In this document: positions 19,471 through 28,311 of the stretch, piece by piece
Numbering within the stretch: position 1 is the stretch's first letter
How the letters are laid out: every line of letters begins with the position of its first letter
Assembly: GCA_949949035.1 (NCBI GenBank)
Contig: CATLHJ010000002.1
Location: forward strand, 62,001-126,000
DNA: 64,000 bases
Direction: 5' to 3'
Origin: an uncultured Clostridia bacterium
GTDB lineage: Bacteria > Bacillota > Clostridia > Christensenellales > UBA1242
Notes under the pieces: model-generated
Seen by the model: the letters and a program-made list of their open reading frames with translations, nothing else
What the model was told of the DNA's origin: nothing
The model's database searches: none
Made by a program: the position numbers and the translations under genes

Positions 19471-19608
19471 GAAAAAATAATAGATTTTTTGAAGAATAAA
19501 CTATATGATAATCAAGTTATTGTAGCATCAATTTATTCCGCAGAACAATTATTTACCGATTTTGATAAAACTATTATTATTCATGATAAAGCCATAGAAA
19601 CTAGATAA
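19471..19608 (+). pseudogene. Relic coding fragment after the methyltransferase
   Basis: EKIIDFLKNKLYDNQVIVASIYSAEQLFTDFDKTIIIHDKAIETR*; a protein-like stretch (DQIIFVVDSLKDKELDNL) lies just upstream in another frame. Confidence 0.35.
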
Positions 19609-19889
19609 GTCTATGTTCAATTTGACAATAAAAGTTATCCCGATTAACTTTTAATATAGTGGTGTGCGTATTTAAGGTATGCCGTTCCACCACAGACGAA
19701 TCATTTGAAATCCACCGCGTAGCGGAACTAAAATGGTATTTTATCGCATGTGTTTTATGCGTAGAACTGTTTAGAAATAGTAATGAAATTTTACATGTAA
19801 TTTTTAGTGGCAGTAAAATGGCAGATTTTATAAATTTGCTGTTACCTTATTGGTGGTTACAAATGGCGTGAACCAAAAAGGAGGTAAAA

Positions 19890-20180
19890 ATGGGCGGTGC
19901 CTGTATGCCCAGTGGTGGGGTGATTATTTTTGATAGCAGTAAGCATATTGATTCAGTATATCCAGAATATCCTAATGCTCGCTTTGATATTTTTAATCAA
20001 TTTGGAAAATTAATTAAACAATATTGGACTGACTATTTAGGAAACTTAATTTATCGGCGAGATCATACGAACCATAATAATCCAAAACAGCATCCTGAGG
20101 TGCCACATGATCATGACGTAGGTGCCAATGGTCCGAATGCCCCATGGATATCGGTAGACAGAACGGGAAGATTTTGTTAA
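19890..20180 (+). CDS. Small His-rich protein, possible toxin-domain fragment
   Basis: aaaaaggaggtaaaa SD; DYLGNLIYRRDHTNHNNPKQHPEVPHDHD resembles C-terminal domains of polymorphic-toxin/YD-repeat proteins (by eye). Confidence 0.45.
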   Translation: MGGACMPSGGVIIFDSSKHIDSVYPEYPNARFDIFNQFGKLIKQYWTDYLGNLIYRRDHTNHNNPKQHPEVPHDHDVGANGPNAPWISVDRTGRFC

Positions 20181-20193
20181 AAAAGGAGTAATC

Positions 20194-20664
20194 ATGAAAA
20201 AAACAGGAAAGATTGAATTGGAAAAATGCCCAATTTGCGGTCGGATGATTTTTACGCTTTATGGTAATCAAGTGGATCAAAATGGTGAACGGAGTGATGG
20301 TTGTTTTTGCCAATGCGGTTGGCATAAAACTTGCGGTGGCGAACTTAAACCCGACAAAATTGATTTTCCAAATCATATTTCATTGAACGAAGCCAAACGG
20401 CGTTTCCAAGCTAAGCAACCATTGACTCCAACGTATGATGATTTTATCGCCATGCTGAGATATTGGACAGAAATTCAATTCTTCTATTTAGGTATAAAAT
20501 ATGGTGTTTGTCTCGACAGAGAAAGTGTTTACATTTATGTTTGGGGTGGCGATGTGGTTTGCGAATACCCCACGATTGAAGAATTCGCCGCCAAGGCTAA
20601 TATCAATGGTATGTTGTTAAAAGACCTGTGGCCACAAATCAAAGACGTGGATTGGGCAGAATAA
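20194..20664 (+). CDS. Cys-rich (CPxC...CxC) small protein, possible immunity partner of upstream gene
   Basis: aaaaaaggagtaatc SD; CPICGRMIF...DGCFCQCGW; 13-nt gap from upstream gene. Confidence 0.45.
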   Translation: MKKTGKIELEKCPICGRMIFTLYGNQVDQNGERSDGCFCQCGWHKTCGGELKPDKIDFPNHISLNEAKRRFQAKQPLTPTYDDFIAMLRYWTEIQFFYLGIKYGVCLDRESVYIYVWGGDVVCEYPTIEEFAAKANINGMLLKDLWPQIKDVDWAE

Positions 20665-20677
20665 AAGGAGTGTAAAA

Positions 20678-20925
20678 ATGAATAATGCCGAAAAGTTCAA
20701 GGAACTATTTTTTGCGATGCAAACAGAAGCGGACGAAAGTAGTGAAACATACCAGCAAGAAAAACGACAGAAAAACAACGCATCGTTTGTAACTAGTTTG
20801 CGTTAGAAGAAAAATACAGAACTTTGCGAGAAATCCAAGCCCTTTGTCCGGCGTGCCGCGGTGTCAAACATTTCCGTAATTCGACCAGAATTGGCTATGG
20901 CGAACAAGCTAAAAACCACTTTTAG
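20678..20925 (+). pseudogene. Frameshifted small gene
   Basis: ATG with SD (aaaaggagtg) gives MNNAEKFKELF...FVTSLR*; then in another frame EEKYRTLREIQALCPACRGVKHFRNSTRIGYGEQAKNHF*, a coherent Zn-finger-like tail. Confidence 0.5.
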
Positions 20926-20990
20926 TATTGACTTTTGGGGTGTGTGGTGACTAAAATATAACGATAAATGTTTGCGGAAGGTATTTTATA

Positions 20991-22025
20991 ATGGCTTATG
21001 ATCAAGACGGAACTAAGCGGAGTGATGTTAGGCAATATTCTAATAAGCTTTTAATAATCGTGACCAAAAAATGTAATCGCGATTGTGCTTTTTGTATCGA
21101 CAGACCCAACCGTAAATATTACCTTGATGATCAAGCATTTATCGATTTAGCAACGGTAAAAAATATCTTAAACTTTGCCAAAAGCAAAAATATCAAAACC
21201 ATTGCACTTAATGGCGGCGAACCGACTTTGCACCCACAAATCGTCACCATTGCCAAAATGGTGAAAGAGGCGGGTTTCTTGACCAAAATTTTTACCAATT
21301 ACGATTTTCCAGAAGTCGTGAAACAATTAGATGGCATTATCGATATCATTAGAATCTCGTATTATGGCCCTATGCAATTACCTAAGCAAAAAGATTTTCA
21401 ATCAAAAATTACTTTGAAAATAACGTTAACTAAGGCCACATTCCCTAAACTCGATGATTTAATACAATTTGTTAAGGAACATCGGCATGATTTTTATGAC
21501 CTTGAAATTCATACCTTGATGCAAAATAATGATTACAGTATTAACGCCCAAGTTGATTATCTTGATATTTTGAATGAATGGTATCCCTTAAAAAGAAATG
21601 CCAAAGGCGATTACTATCATGATTTTATGGGGTTTCAAATTAAAAGAGAAGACTTACCTAATCTCGATTATAACCTTGAACAAAAATTGTATAAAGCCCA
21701 TATGGACGGCACTATCTCGCATTATTTTGAAGAAGACCATTACGAAATCGGTGGTTTAGACCAAAATGCTACTCTCACCAAAGTTTTAAGAGCCCATCGC
21801 AATGCGCAATATCGAGAAAATGTCAAACGGGCTTATGAAACTTCCAGTTTGGATTTAGATAATATTGATAAATATTTGCCGCAAAAACAAAATGATAAAT
21901 TGGCGACTTGGCGGGGCGGAAATAAAGAATGCATGAAACCGGTCAGCAAATCGGTCAGCGATGCCGAATACGAAGAACTGAGACAGGAACCATCATCAAT
22001 GAAAGATATTACCTTGGGGAATTGA
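20991..22025 (+). CDS. Radical SAM protein
   Basis: VTKKCNRDCAFCIDRP (CxxxCxxC), IALNGGEPTLHP. Confidence 0.85.
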   Translation: MAYDQDGTKRSDVRQYSNKLLIIVTKKCNRDCAFCIDRPNRKYYLDDQAFIDLATVKNILNFAKSKNIKTIALNGGEPTLHPQIVTIAKMVKEAGFLTKIFTNYDFPEVVKQLDGIIDIIRISYYGPMQLPKQKDFQSKITLKITLTKATFPKLDDLIQFVKEHRHDFYDLEIHTLMQNNDYSINAQVDYLDILNEWYPLKRNAKGDYYHDFMGFQIKREDLPNLDYNLEQKLYKAHMDGTISHYFEEDHYEIGGLDQNATLTKVLRAHRNAQYRENVKRAYETSSLDLDNIDKYLPQKQNDKLATWRGGNKECMKPVSKSVSDAEYEELRQEPSSMKDITLGN

Positions 22026-22053
22026 CTTGGGGTAGCATTTCTGCTAAATTTAT

Positions 22054-22434
22054 TTGATGGACGAAAAATTGACTCCGGCGGAAATGCAAGAACTTTTGCG
22101 GTCGACCGCAGAATATTGGCGGACGACCATGGGTATAGACTTGCCCGCGGAACAGGCTGTTGGGCAACCCGGTAAATTAACCAAGTTGGCAACCAGCATT
22201 AAAAACATGGGTGAAAAACTGCGAACGAATGTCACTAACCAATGGTATGCCTTGCGTAATGCTCCGAAAAAACGTAAATTCCAAAAATGGTGTCGCGAAA
22301 ACAATATTTGGGGGGGTGACGTCGTTAGCAGTGGCCCCGTTGACTACGACGCACTGCAACGCGATATTCAAGGTGTCATAGCCGAAGTTGACGCCACCAA
22401 TTTATCGGCTGCTGACGAAAAGGGTAACGACTGA
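22054..22434 (+). CDS. Hypothetical protein (126 aa)
   Basis: Open reading frame downstream of radical SAM gene; no recognised motif. Confidence 0.45.
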   Translation: MMDEKLTPAEMQELLRSTAEYWRTTMGIDLPAEQAVGQPGKLTKLATSIKNMGEKLRTNVTNQWYALRNAPKKRKFQKWCRENNIWGGDVVSSGPVDYDALQRDIQGVIAEVDATNLSAADEKGND

Positions 22435-22492
22435 TTTTGCTCACGTTCTTTTCCTTGAATAATGGGTAGTTGTGTGCTATAATATTATTTGT

Positions 22493-23566
22493 ATGGATAA
22501 CAGTAATAAGTTAAAACAATTCAACCAAACGGCGAACTTGCGACCGAAAGTTACGTTGCCGACGGCGGCAGAAATTGCACAAGTTCCTTATTTTAGTTAC
22601 GAACTAACCGACTTCGCAATGTTCAGTGGCGCCCGTCAAGTTAGCGAATGTTACGATAAATTGGGCAACAAACACGTTTACGGTGAAGTTTGGACTCGTA
22701 TGGCCGTTAACCCAACACAAATGCGCACTTGTGCCGCCGATACCGTAGTTCATCGTTTGCTGGTGCAAAAAAAACAAGACCCCCAAAATGCTACAATCGC
22801 TGTGGCACCACGTTTTCAAAACCCAGTCTTAAATGCATTGAATACTGTCCGCATGGACGGTCACGATTATTTAACGATGAACGGCATTATAGTTTATTAT
22901 CCGCGTTATCGAATAGATGCTTATACCGCGCCCGTTTTAACCCAAGCCGTACAACAAAGACAGTGTCAACCCATCAATAATTACGCATACCAACAGTATA
23001 ACACGGGTAATTTCGCACCCAATTACGCCGCGTATTATCAACAATACTACCAGCAATATTACCAACAACAGTACGCAGCGAATTATAATTACCAAAATAT
23101 TAAGCAAAATTATTTTTACTATAATTGCTATACCAATAATTATGCGTATTATCAATACCAAGGTAAAAATTATGCGTTGTACACGTACCCAAGTTACGAC
23201 CGTAAAAGTTTAGTTTACGATTGGTTCGCTATGGAACCGATTCAAGTTGTTCGCTGTCAAGACGGCAGTTTGCAATGCGTACATCCGTTATTCGCCGCCA
23301 GTTATACCGCCGTTAATAATTTTGCCGGCATGGCGTCATATTTGCCAAATGACAAACGAGATGAACATTACCAACTATTAAAAAAACGCGGAGTTACGGG
23401 TTACAGTGGTGTGCCGATTGATACTAATTTAACGCCACTGGGACAATATTTGAATCAAGGTTTCATGCAACAGTTGGCAGAAAGTTTGGCGTTTAATCGA
23501 ACTTCAACTAAGCAATACGTGGCACAGCCCAAACAACAAACCGCGCCTGACAGCCGTTTAATATAA
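22493..23566 (+). CDS. Lineage-specific paralog family A, with Tyr/Gln/Asn-rich low-complexity insert
   Basis: Shares LTDFA-F/Y-S, GEVWTR, QNP, YQYxGxNY, EPIxxxxCxxGxLQC with 26527..27426. Confidence 0.65.
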   Translation: MDNSNKLKQFNQTANLRPKVTLPTAAEIAQVPYFSYELTDFAMFSGARQVSECYDKLGNKHVYGEVWTRMAVNPTQMRTCAADTVVHRLLVQKKQDPQNATIAVAPRFQNPVLNALNTVRMDGHDYLTMNGIIVYYPRYRIDAYTAPVLTQAVQQRQCQPINNYAYQQYNTGNFAPNYAAYYQQYYQQYYQQQYAANYNYQNIKQNYFYYNCYTNNYAYYQYQGKNYALYTYPSYDRKSLVYDWFAMEPIQVVRCQDGSLQCVHPLFAASYTAVNNFAGMASYLPNDKRDEHYQLLKKRGVTGYSGVPIDTNLTPLGQYLNQGFMQQLAESLAFNRTSTKQYVAQPKQQTAPDSRLI

Positions 23567-23648
23567 GGCGAATATGGCGAGTACACTATGGTAACAACGT
23601 TTATGCCTAAATACTTGTGCGGGTAAGTTTTCTGTGTTAGGATTTAGC

Positions 23649-25094
23649 ATGCGAATCGGTATTGATATTGATAATTGTCTTGCGAATTTCAATGATGTTT
23701 TATTACAAGAATATTTACAACACGACCAAACCTTGCGTAATACCGGCATTATTAACGCTAATCCGGAATACTTACGTAGGGGAATGTTCGATTGGACTGC
23801 CGAGGAGGAACAGGATTTTTATCAGGCTAATATTGAAAAGGTAGCCAAACGGTTACGACCGTTAAATAACGCACCCAAATACATCAAACAATTAAAAGCC
23901 GATGGCCACGAAATTTATATTATTACCGGTCGCGATAATGGGGAATATCACGACCCAATCGCGTTAACCAAATCATGGTTGCAGCAATACCAGATTGTCT
24001 ATGACCAATTGATTTTTACTAATTCTAACAATAAACATTCCAAAACCGAAGTATGCTTAACTAAACAAATTGACGTTATGATTGAAGATACTACTAGCGT
24101 CAGTTTGGATTTGCTGGCACACGGCATCAAAGTCTTAACCATGAATACCCGCTATAATCAACGGGAAAAAACTTTGGACCGTGTTTCAAGTTGGCGGGAA
24201 ATCTATGAAAGAATTACTAACTTAAACCACAAAGTGAATGCTGCCAAAATCAACGTTATTTTGGATACGGATACTTATAACGAATGTGACGACCAATTTG
24301 CTTTGGCGTATTTATTAAAATCACAAGACAAATTCAATGTTGAAGCCATTACGGTTGCACCTTACCATCACGATAATGGTCTTTCGGTAACGGAAGGGCT
24401 TGATAAAAGTTATCAAGAGGTGATTAAAATTTGTGACTGGTTAGGTTTTGATTACCGCGGTAAAGTCTGTAAAGGTGCTACCGATTTTTTGGATAATGGT
24501 TATACCGCCAGCAATGATGCGGTTAAGCGTATTATCGAAATTGCCAAGAAGCAGGACAAGACTTATATTTTGGCCATCGGGGCTATCACCAATGTGGCTT
24601 TGGCGATTAAGCAAGCTCCTGAAATTATTGATAAAATTGAAGTGATTTGGCTGGGCGGACACAGTTTCTTAAGTGAAAACAACCAAGAATTTAATTTCCG
24701 TAACGATATATCGGCTGTGAAAACTGTTTTCGCGTCCAAGGTGAAATTGACGATTATTCCGTGCCAGAATGTTGTATCAAATTTACGAACATCGATTTAT
24801 GAACTAGAACATTACCTAAAAGGCAAAAGTGAATTGGGCAATTACCTGTGCCAAAGATTTTATGATGACGGGGTGCACGGTATACAAGAGCGGCGTGTGA
24901 TTTGGGATATCAGTGTCGTGGCGTACTTAATCAATCCTGCTTGGTTTGAAACCGAGTTAGTCAGTTGTCCGCAAATTAACGCCGATACCAGTTACCGACT
25001 GACCACGAACCAACACCCGATTACGGTGGTGAACTATTTAGATGCCGATAAAATTTTTCAAGACCTATTCCAAAAGTTAGGGGCAGTCCAATGA
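23649..25094 (+). CDS. Fusion: HAD-type 5'-nucleotidase-like domain + inosine/uridine nucleoside hydrolase-like domain
   Basis: N-terminal RIGIDIDNCLANF, YIITGRDN, DVMIEDT; C-terminal NVILDTDTYNECDDQFALAYLL, AIGAITNVALA, WLGGH. Confidence 0.78.
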   Translation: MRIGIDIDNCLANFNDVLLQEYLQHDQTLRNTGIINANPEYLRRGMFDWTAEEEQDFYQANIEKVAKRLRPLNNAPKYIKQLKADGHEIYIITGRDNGEYHDPIALTKSWLQQYQIVYDQLIFTNSNNKHSKTEVCLTKQIDVMIEDTTSVSLDLLAHGIKVLTMNTRYNQREKTLDRVSSWREIYERITNLNHKVNAAKINVILDTDTYNECDDQFALAYLLKSQDKFNVEAITVAPYHHDNGLSVTEGLDKSYQEVIKICDWLGFDYRGKVCKGATDFLDNGYTASNDAVKRIIEIAKKQDKTYILAIGAITNVALAIKQAPEIIDKIEVIWLGGHSFLSENNQEFNFRNDISAVKTVFASKVKLTIIPCQNVVSNLRTSIYELEHYLKGKSELGNYLCQRFYDDGVHGIQERRVIWDISVVAYLINPAWFETELVSCPQINADTSYRLTTNQHPITVVNYLDADKIFQDLFQKLGAVQ

Positions 25095-25696
25095 AATTAA
25101 CCAGTGCTGCAGCACGACAACTGCTTAATGGTTTGCGTAGTGAACGCAACCGTAGATGGCTTGACCATTCAATTTGTGTTGGTAACGCCGCTGGGGTAAT
25201 TGCTAGTGCTTTGCACTTAGATGCGGATTATGCTAAAACTTTGGGGTACATTCATGACATTGGCAAAAAATTTGCGGATATTGGCGATGGTGTTTTGCCG
25301 CACGCCGTAAAGGGTTATGAGTACCTTAAAGCCTTGGACTATGATGAAGAATACGCTGGTATTTGCCTTAAACATTCTTTTTTGAATAACGACATTGATT
25401 GTTTGGCTAACGATCGTGATGCGACCGACTCGTGTCACCCAGATTATGAATTTGTTAAAAATTACCTTAAACAAGATTACACCATTTATGACCGAATCAT
25501 CAATCTTTGCGACCTAATGTGTACAACAGAAGTTTTAACCGTTGACAAACGGATGATGGATTTATTGTTAAGGCATGGTGTGTACGCAAAAACTCATTAT
25601 CACCTGCAAGAAACCCAACGGCTGAAAGAATTTTTTGATGACCAATTAGGTTATAACCTATATGATTTATTTCCAGCAATTAAAGACCATTTGTAA
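25091..25696 (+). CDS. HD-domain phosphohydrolase
   Basis: RRWLDHSICVGNAA...TLGYIHDIGK...LKHSF; overlaps upstream gene. Confidence 0.8.
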   Translation: MKLTSAAARQLLNGLRSERNRRWLDHSICVGNAAGVIASALHLDADYAKTLGYIHDIGKKFADIGDGVLPHAVKGYEYLKALDYDEEYAGICLKHSFLNNDIDCLANDRDATDSCHPDYEFVKNYLKQDYTIYDRIINLCDLMCTTEVLTVDKRMMDLLLRHGVYAKTHYHLQETQRLKEFFDDQLGYNLYDLFPAIKDHL

Positions 25697-25743
25697 TAGG
25701 TTAAAATTTACGCTATCTAGGTGAAACTTAAATTGGAAATACT

Positions 25744-25857
25744 TTGGTGGGAGTTCACGGACTTGCTGACCAGGAGCGAAGCGACGCAGGCATCTGGCAC
25801 GTAGTGACAGAACCGCGGACGAACGGGAAACAATCTTGGTGGGAGTTCACGGACTTG
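25744..25857. repeat. 22-nt direct repeat ttggtgggagttcacggacttg (25744-25765 and 25836-25857) duplicating the tRNA-Met 3' end
   Basis: Exact match read from sequence. Confidence 0.9.
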
Positions 25858-25913
25858 AACCGCGGACCGACCGGTTATGAGCCGGTTGCTCTAACCAACT
25901 GAGCTAAACTCCC
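25837..25913 (-). tRNA. tRNA-Met (CAT) (or tRNA-Ile2 if lysidinylated)
   Basis: GGGAGTT acceptor, anticodon loop CTCATAA, GGTTCAAGTCC T-loop, encoded CCA. Confidence 0.93.
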
Positions 25914-26012
25914 GTTAAAGGTTTACTGGGTAAGGTAACAACTTTGTTCGTAATTGTCAATGATTTGCCTTTGACAACGGGGAAAGAGTAGTGTATACTT
26001 TAATTTGTTTTT

Positions 26013-26099
26013 GGCCGGGTGGTGAAATTGGCAGACGCGTCGGACTCAAAATCCGATGAGGTAACACTCGTGTGGGTTCAAGTCCCACCCCGGCCACCA
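26013..26099 (+). tRNA. tRNA-Leu (CAA)
   Basis: GGCCGGG/CCCGGCC acceptor, loop CTCAAAA, long variable arm, GGTTCAAGTCC, encoded CCA. Confidence 0.93.
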
Positions 26100-26165
26100 A
26101 AAAAGGACTGTAAGGCTTATGTAGGTTTTGCTAGATCGCTTATTCCATAAATTAAGGGGTAACCA

Positions 26166-26471
26166 ATGGCAACGAAAAAAGACTTTATTGAATATGTTTT
26201 GGGGCAAATGGCCGACGCGTCCGCTTTTACCGTGCGCCCAATGATGGGTGAGTATTTAGTTTATTATCAAGGTGTCTTGATTGGCGGGTTTTACGATAAT
26301 CGGTTTTTATTAAAGATGAATGTCGATAACGGTAACTGTGGGTTGCCGACCACCATTCCGTATGCGGGTGCCAAGCCAATGTATTTAGTTAACGATTTTG
26401 ATGACCGCGAACGTTTAGCCGTAATTATTCAAGCCACTTATGCGGGGTGCCAGAAAAGTAAAAAACAATAA
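26166..26471 (+). CDS. TfoX N-terminal-like protein
   Basis: VRPMMGEYLVYYQGVLIGGFYDNRFLLK pattern typical of TfoX_N. Confidence 0.72.
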   Translation: MATKKDFIEYVLGQMADASAFTVRPMMGEYLVYYQGVLIGGFYDNRFLLKMNVDNGNCGLPTTIPYAGAKPMYLVNDFDDRERLAVIIQATYAGCQKSKKQ

Positions 26472-26526
26472 ATTGGTAAGCACACCATCTTGACAAAATA
26501 GCTTGCTGAAGCGTATTATTAGTATA

Positions 26527-27426
26527 ATGAAAAATAGTTACCGAAACTTACGCATTACCTTACCCGAAAGCACTGATCTAGCGGATGAAGCCATTGGCTT
26601 GACCGATTTTGCCATTTATTCAGCACCTAAACCACAGCAGTTTGGTCCTCGTCGCACCTTGGCGTACCGCGAAATCAATGTAGTCGGCGGTAAACGTTAT
26701 GCGGTTGGTGATGTTTGGACGCGGCGTGTTTCATCGTTGGTCTCGGATATGATGTTGACGCGTGAGTGTGATACTGGTTTAACTTTTGCCAGTGAAATTG
26801 ATGCTACCGATGTTGGTGTCGTCCCCCAAATTCAAAATCCCGCGGCCGAGCAGTTAGGTAGCATCACTATCGCTGATCAAAAATTCTTAACCGATGGGAC
26901 ATCGGTTGCTACCCATCCGGCTACCGCGGTTAAGGCGCGTTTGGCAAAACAGTTAACGACGGCATTGTTAGACAATAACCCTGAATTAGTAACCAAGGGT
27001 TTCCTTGCCTTGCCATCAACCAGTGCGGTGCAATCCGCCTGTGTATATCAGTACAATGGCCGCAATTACGTTTATGCCAAGTCCAAATCGCAAAATTCCC
27101 AATGGTTTAATTGCGAACCAATCCGAATAAAAGAATGTGCCAATGGTAATTTGCAGTGTCTTGATGTGTTATATGTTACTCCGTTCGCTGATTATTCAGA
27201 ATACGCCGCCAAACAAGACGCCGTCGCCCCTAACGGGGTAATTGATACGGACCAATTCCTTTTCCGTCGCTATTTGCAATTTCACTTCCGGCAAAACCTT
27301 AAACTTTTGCGTTTGCCGGTCGCAACGATTACCGCACAACTATCTGAAACCCATAAATTACGCCGTTTATTGAACACTTTTACCCAAGCGGCGAAAAAAA
27401 GGTATGTTCCTGAAAGGGAGCGATAA
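26527..27426 (+). CDS. Lineage-specific paralog family A (second copy, no Y/Q-rich insert)
   Basis: LTDFAIYS, VGDVWTRR, YQYNGRNYVYAKSK, WFNCEPIRIKECANGNLQC aligned by eye to 22493..23566. Confidence 0.65.
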   Translation: MKNSYRNLRITLPESTDLADEAIGLTDFAIYSAPKPQQFGPRRTLAYREINVVGGKRYAVGDVWTRRVSSLVSDMMLTRECDTGLTFASEIDATDVGVVPQIQNPAAEQLGSITIADQKFLTDGTSVATHPATAVKARLAKQLTTALLDNNPELVTKGFLALPSTSAVQSACVYQYNGRNYVYAKSKSQNSQWFNCEPIRIKECANGNLQCLDVLYVTPFADYSEYAAKQDAVAPNGVIDTDQFLFRRYLQFHFRQNLKLLRLPVATITAQLSETHKLRRLLNTFTQAAKKRYVPERER

Positions 27427-27478
27427 TTTTACCAGTTGGTCTTGAAATGTTACCGGTTCGTATGGTAAACTGCTAACG

Positions 27479-28249
27479 ATGAATAAACCCGAAGTAATTT
27501 TATTATTTGACGATTTATTAAATAAGTATGGCAATGGTTTGCGGGTCAGTGACTTATTTGACCGAAAAATCTTGGTTGAATTAGACAATGGTTTTCGCAA
27601 AGTTTTTGCGGGTAAATACTACCGCGGGTTGCCCGTGAATTACATTTTGCATCGTGGCAGTGTGGGTTGGGAAATTCACGCCCCCGAAGCCTTGACCGTG
27701 GCGCTGGGTGAACGTGCAACCTTATGTACCGGAGTGTTGGAGCGGTTTATGTCTTTTGGCGGTACTGAATCCGCAATCCGCAGTTGGGTTGAAGTGTGCA
27801 GCGGGTACGTGTTAGAACCGGCTTGGGGTTTGGCAATTGAAAAGGACCTTTATTATAAAGTGTTCCGCCCCAAAATATGGGAAAAACAAACTTATAAGCA
27901 ATTAGTAGCGGCGAACCAACAAGACCCCGCCGCGATTAACATTTATTGCCGTGAAGATTACGAAAACAATGGGATACCCTTAAACCCTAATGTGGTCCGC
28001 GAAGCCCAGGTTGATGCCAATATTATTAAGCAAAGTAATTATGACAACCCCCAACGCTGTGCCGAGGCAGAACAATTATTGGCGGCGTTACCTGATTTAG
28101 CCAAATGTAAGAACCTTATTACGTCACCGCGGGTAAAACGATTGACGCATTTTCAACGATTTGGTAGGCCACCACGTGGCATTGTGGGGGATATGATTCA
28201 AGAACTGAACCCGAATGCAGTTTGGTTTAATATCGGCAAAGGCAAATAA
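27479..28249 (+). CDS. Paralog family B: transglutaminase-like fold, probable pseudoenzyme
   Basis: YYRGLPVNYIL..GWEIHAPEALTVALG...WVEV....EPAW...IYCREDYENNGIPLN aligns to 33154..33855 but lacks its Cys/His/Asp. Confidence 0.55.
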   Translation: MNKPEVILLFDDLLNKYGNGLRVSDLFDRKILVELDNGFRKVFAGKYYRGLPVNYILHRGSVGWEIHAPEALTVALGERATLCTGVLERFMSFGGTESAIRSWVEVCSGYVLEPAWGLAIEKDLYYKVFRPKIWEKQTYKQLVAANQQDPAAINIYCREDYENNGIPLNPNVVREAQVDANIIKQSNYDNPQRCAEAEQLLAALPDLAKCKNLITSPRVKRLTHFQRFGRPPRGIVGDMIQELNPNAVWFNIGKGK

Positions 28250-28311
28250 TATTTTGACAGCATTATTTCCTTAATCTATAATAAAAATAGATATAAAAGG
28301 AGAAAAAAAGA

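Noticed and set aside
19659-19871. 70-aa plus-strand ORF at the island edge
   Set aside because: No SD, no motif; overlaps a small palindrome (ccgcgtagcgg) and probable non-coding boundary sequence
23020-23160. Short tandem-looking repeats (caatattaccaacaa...) that could suggest a CRISPR-like array
   Set aside because: They are in-frame Tyr/Gln/Asn codon repeats within an ORF with no uniform repeat-spacer structure
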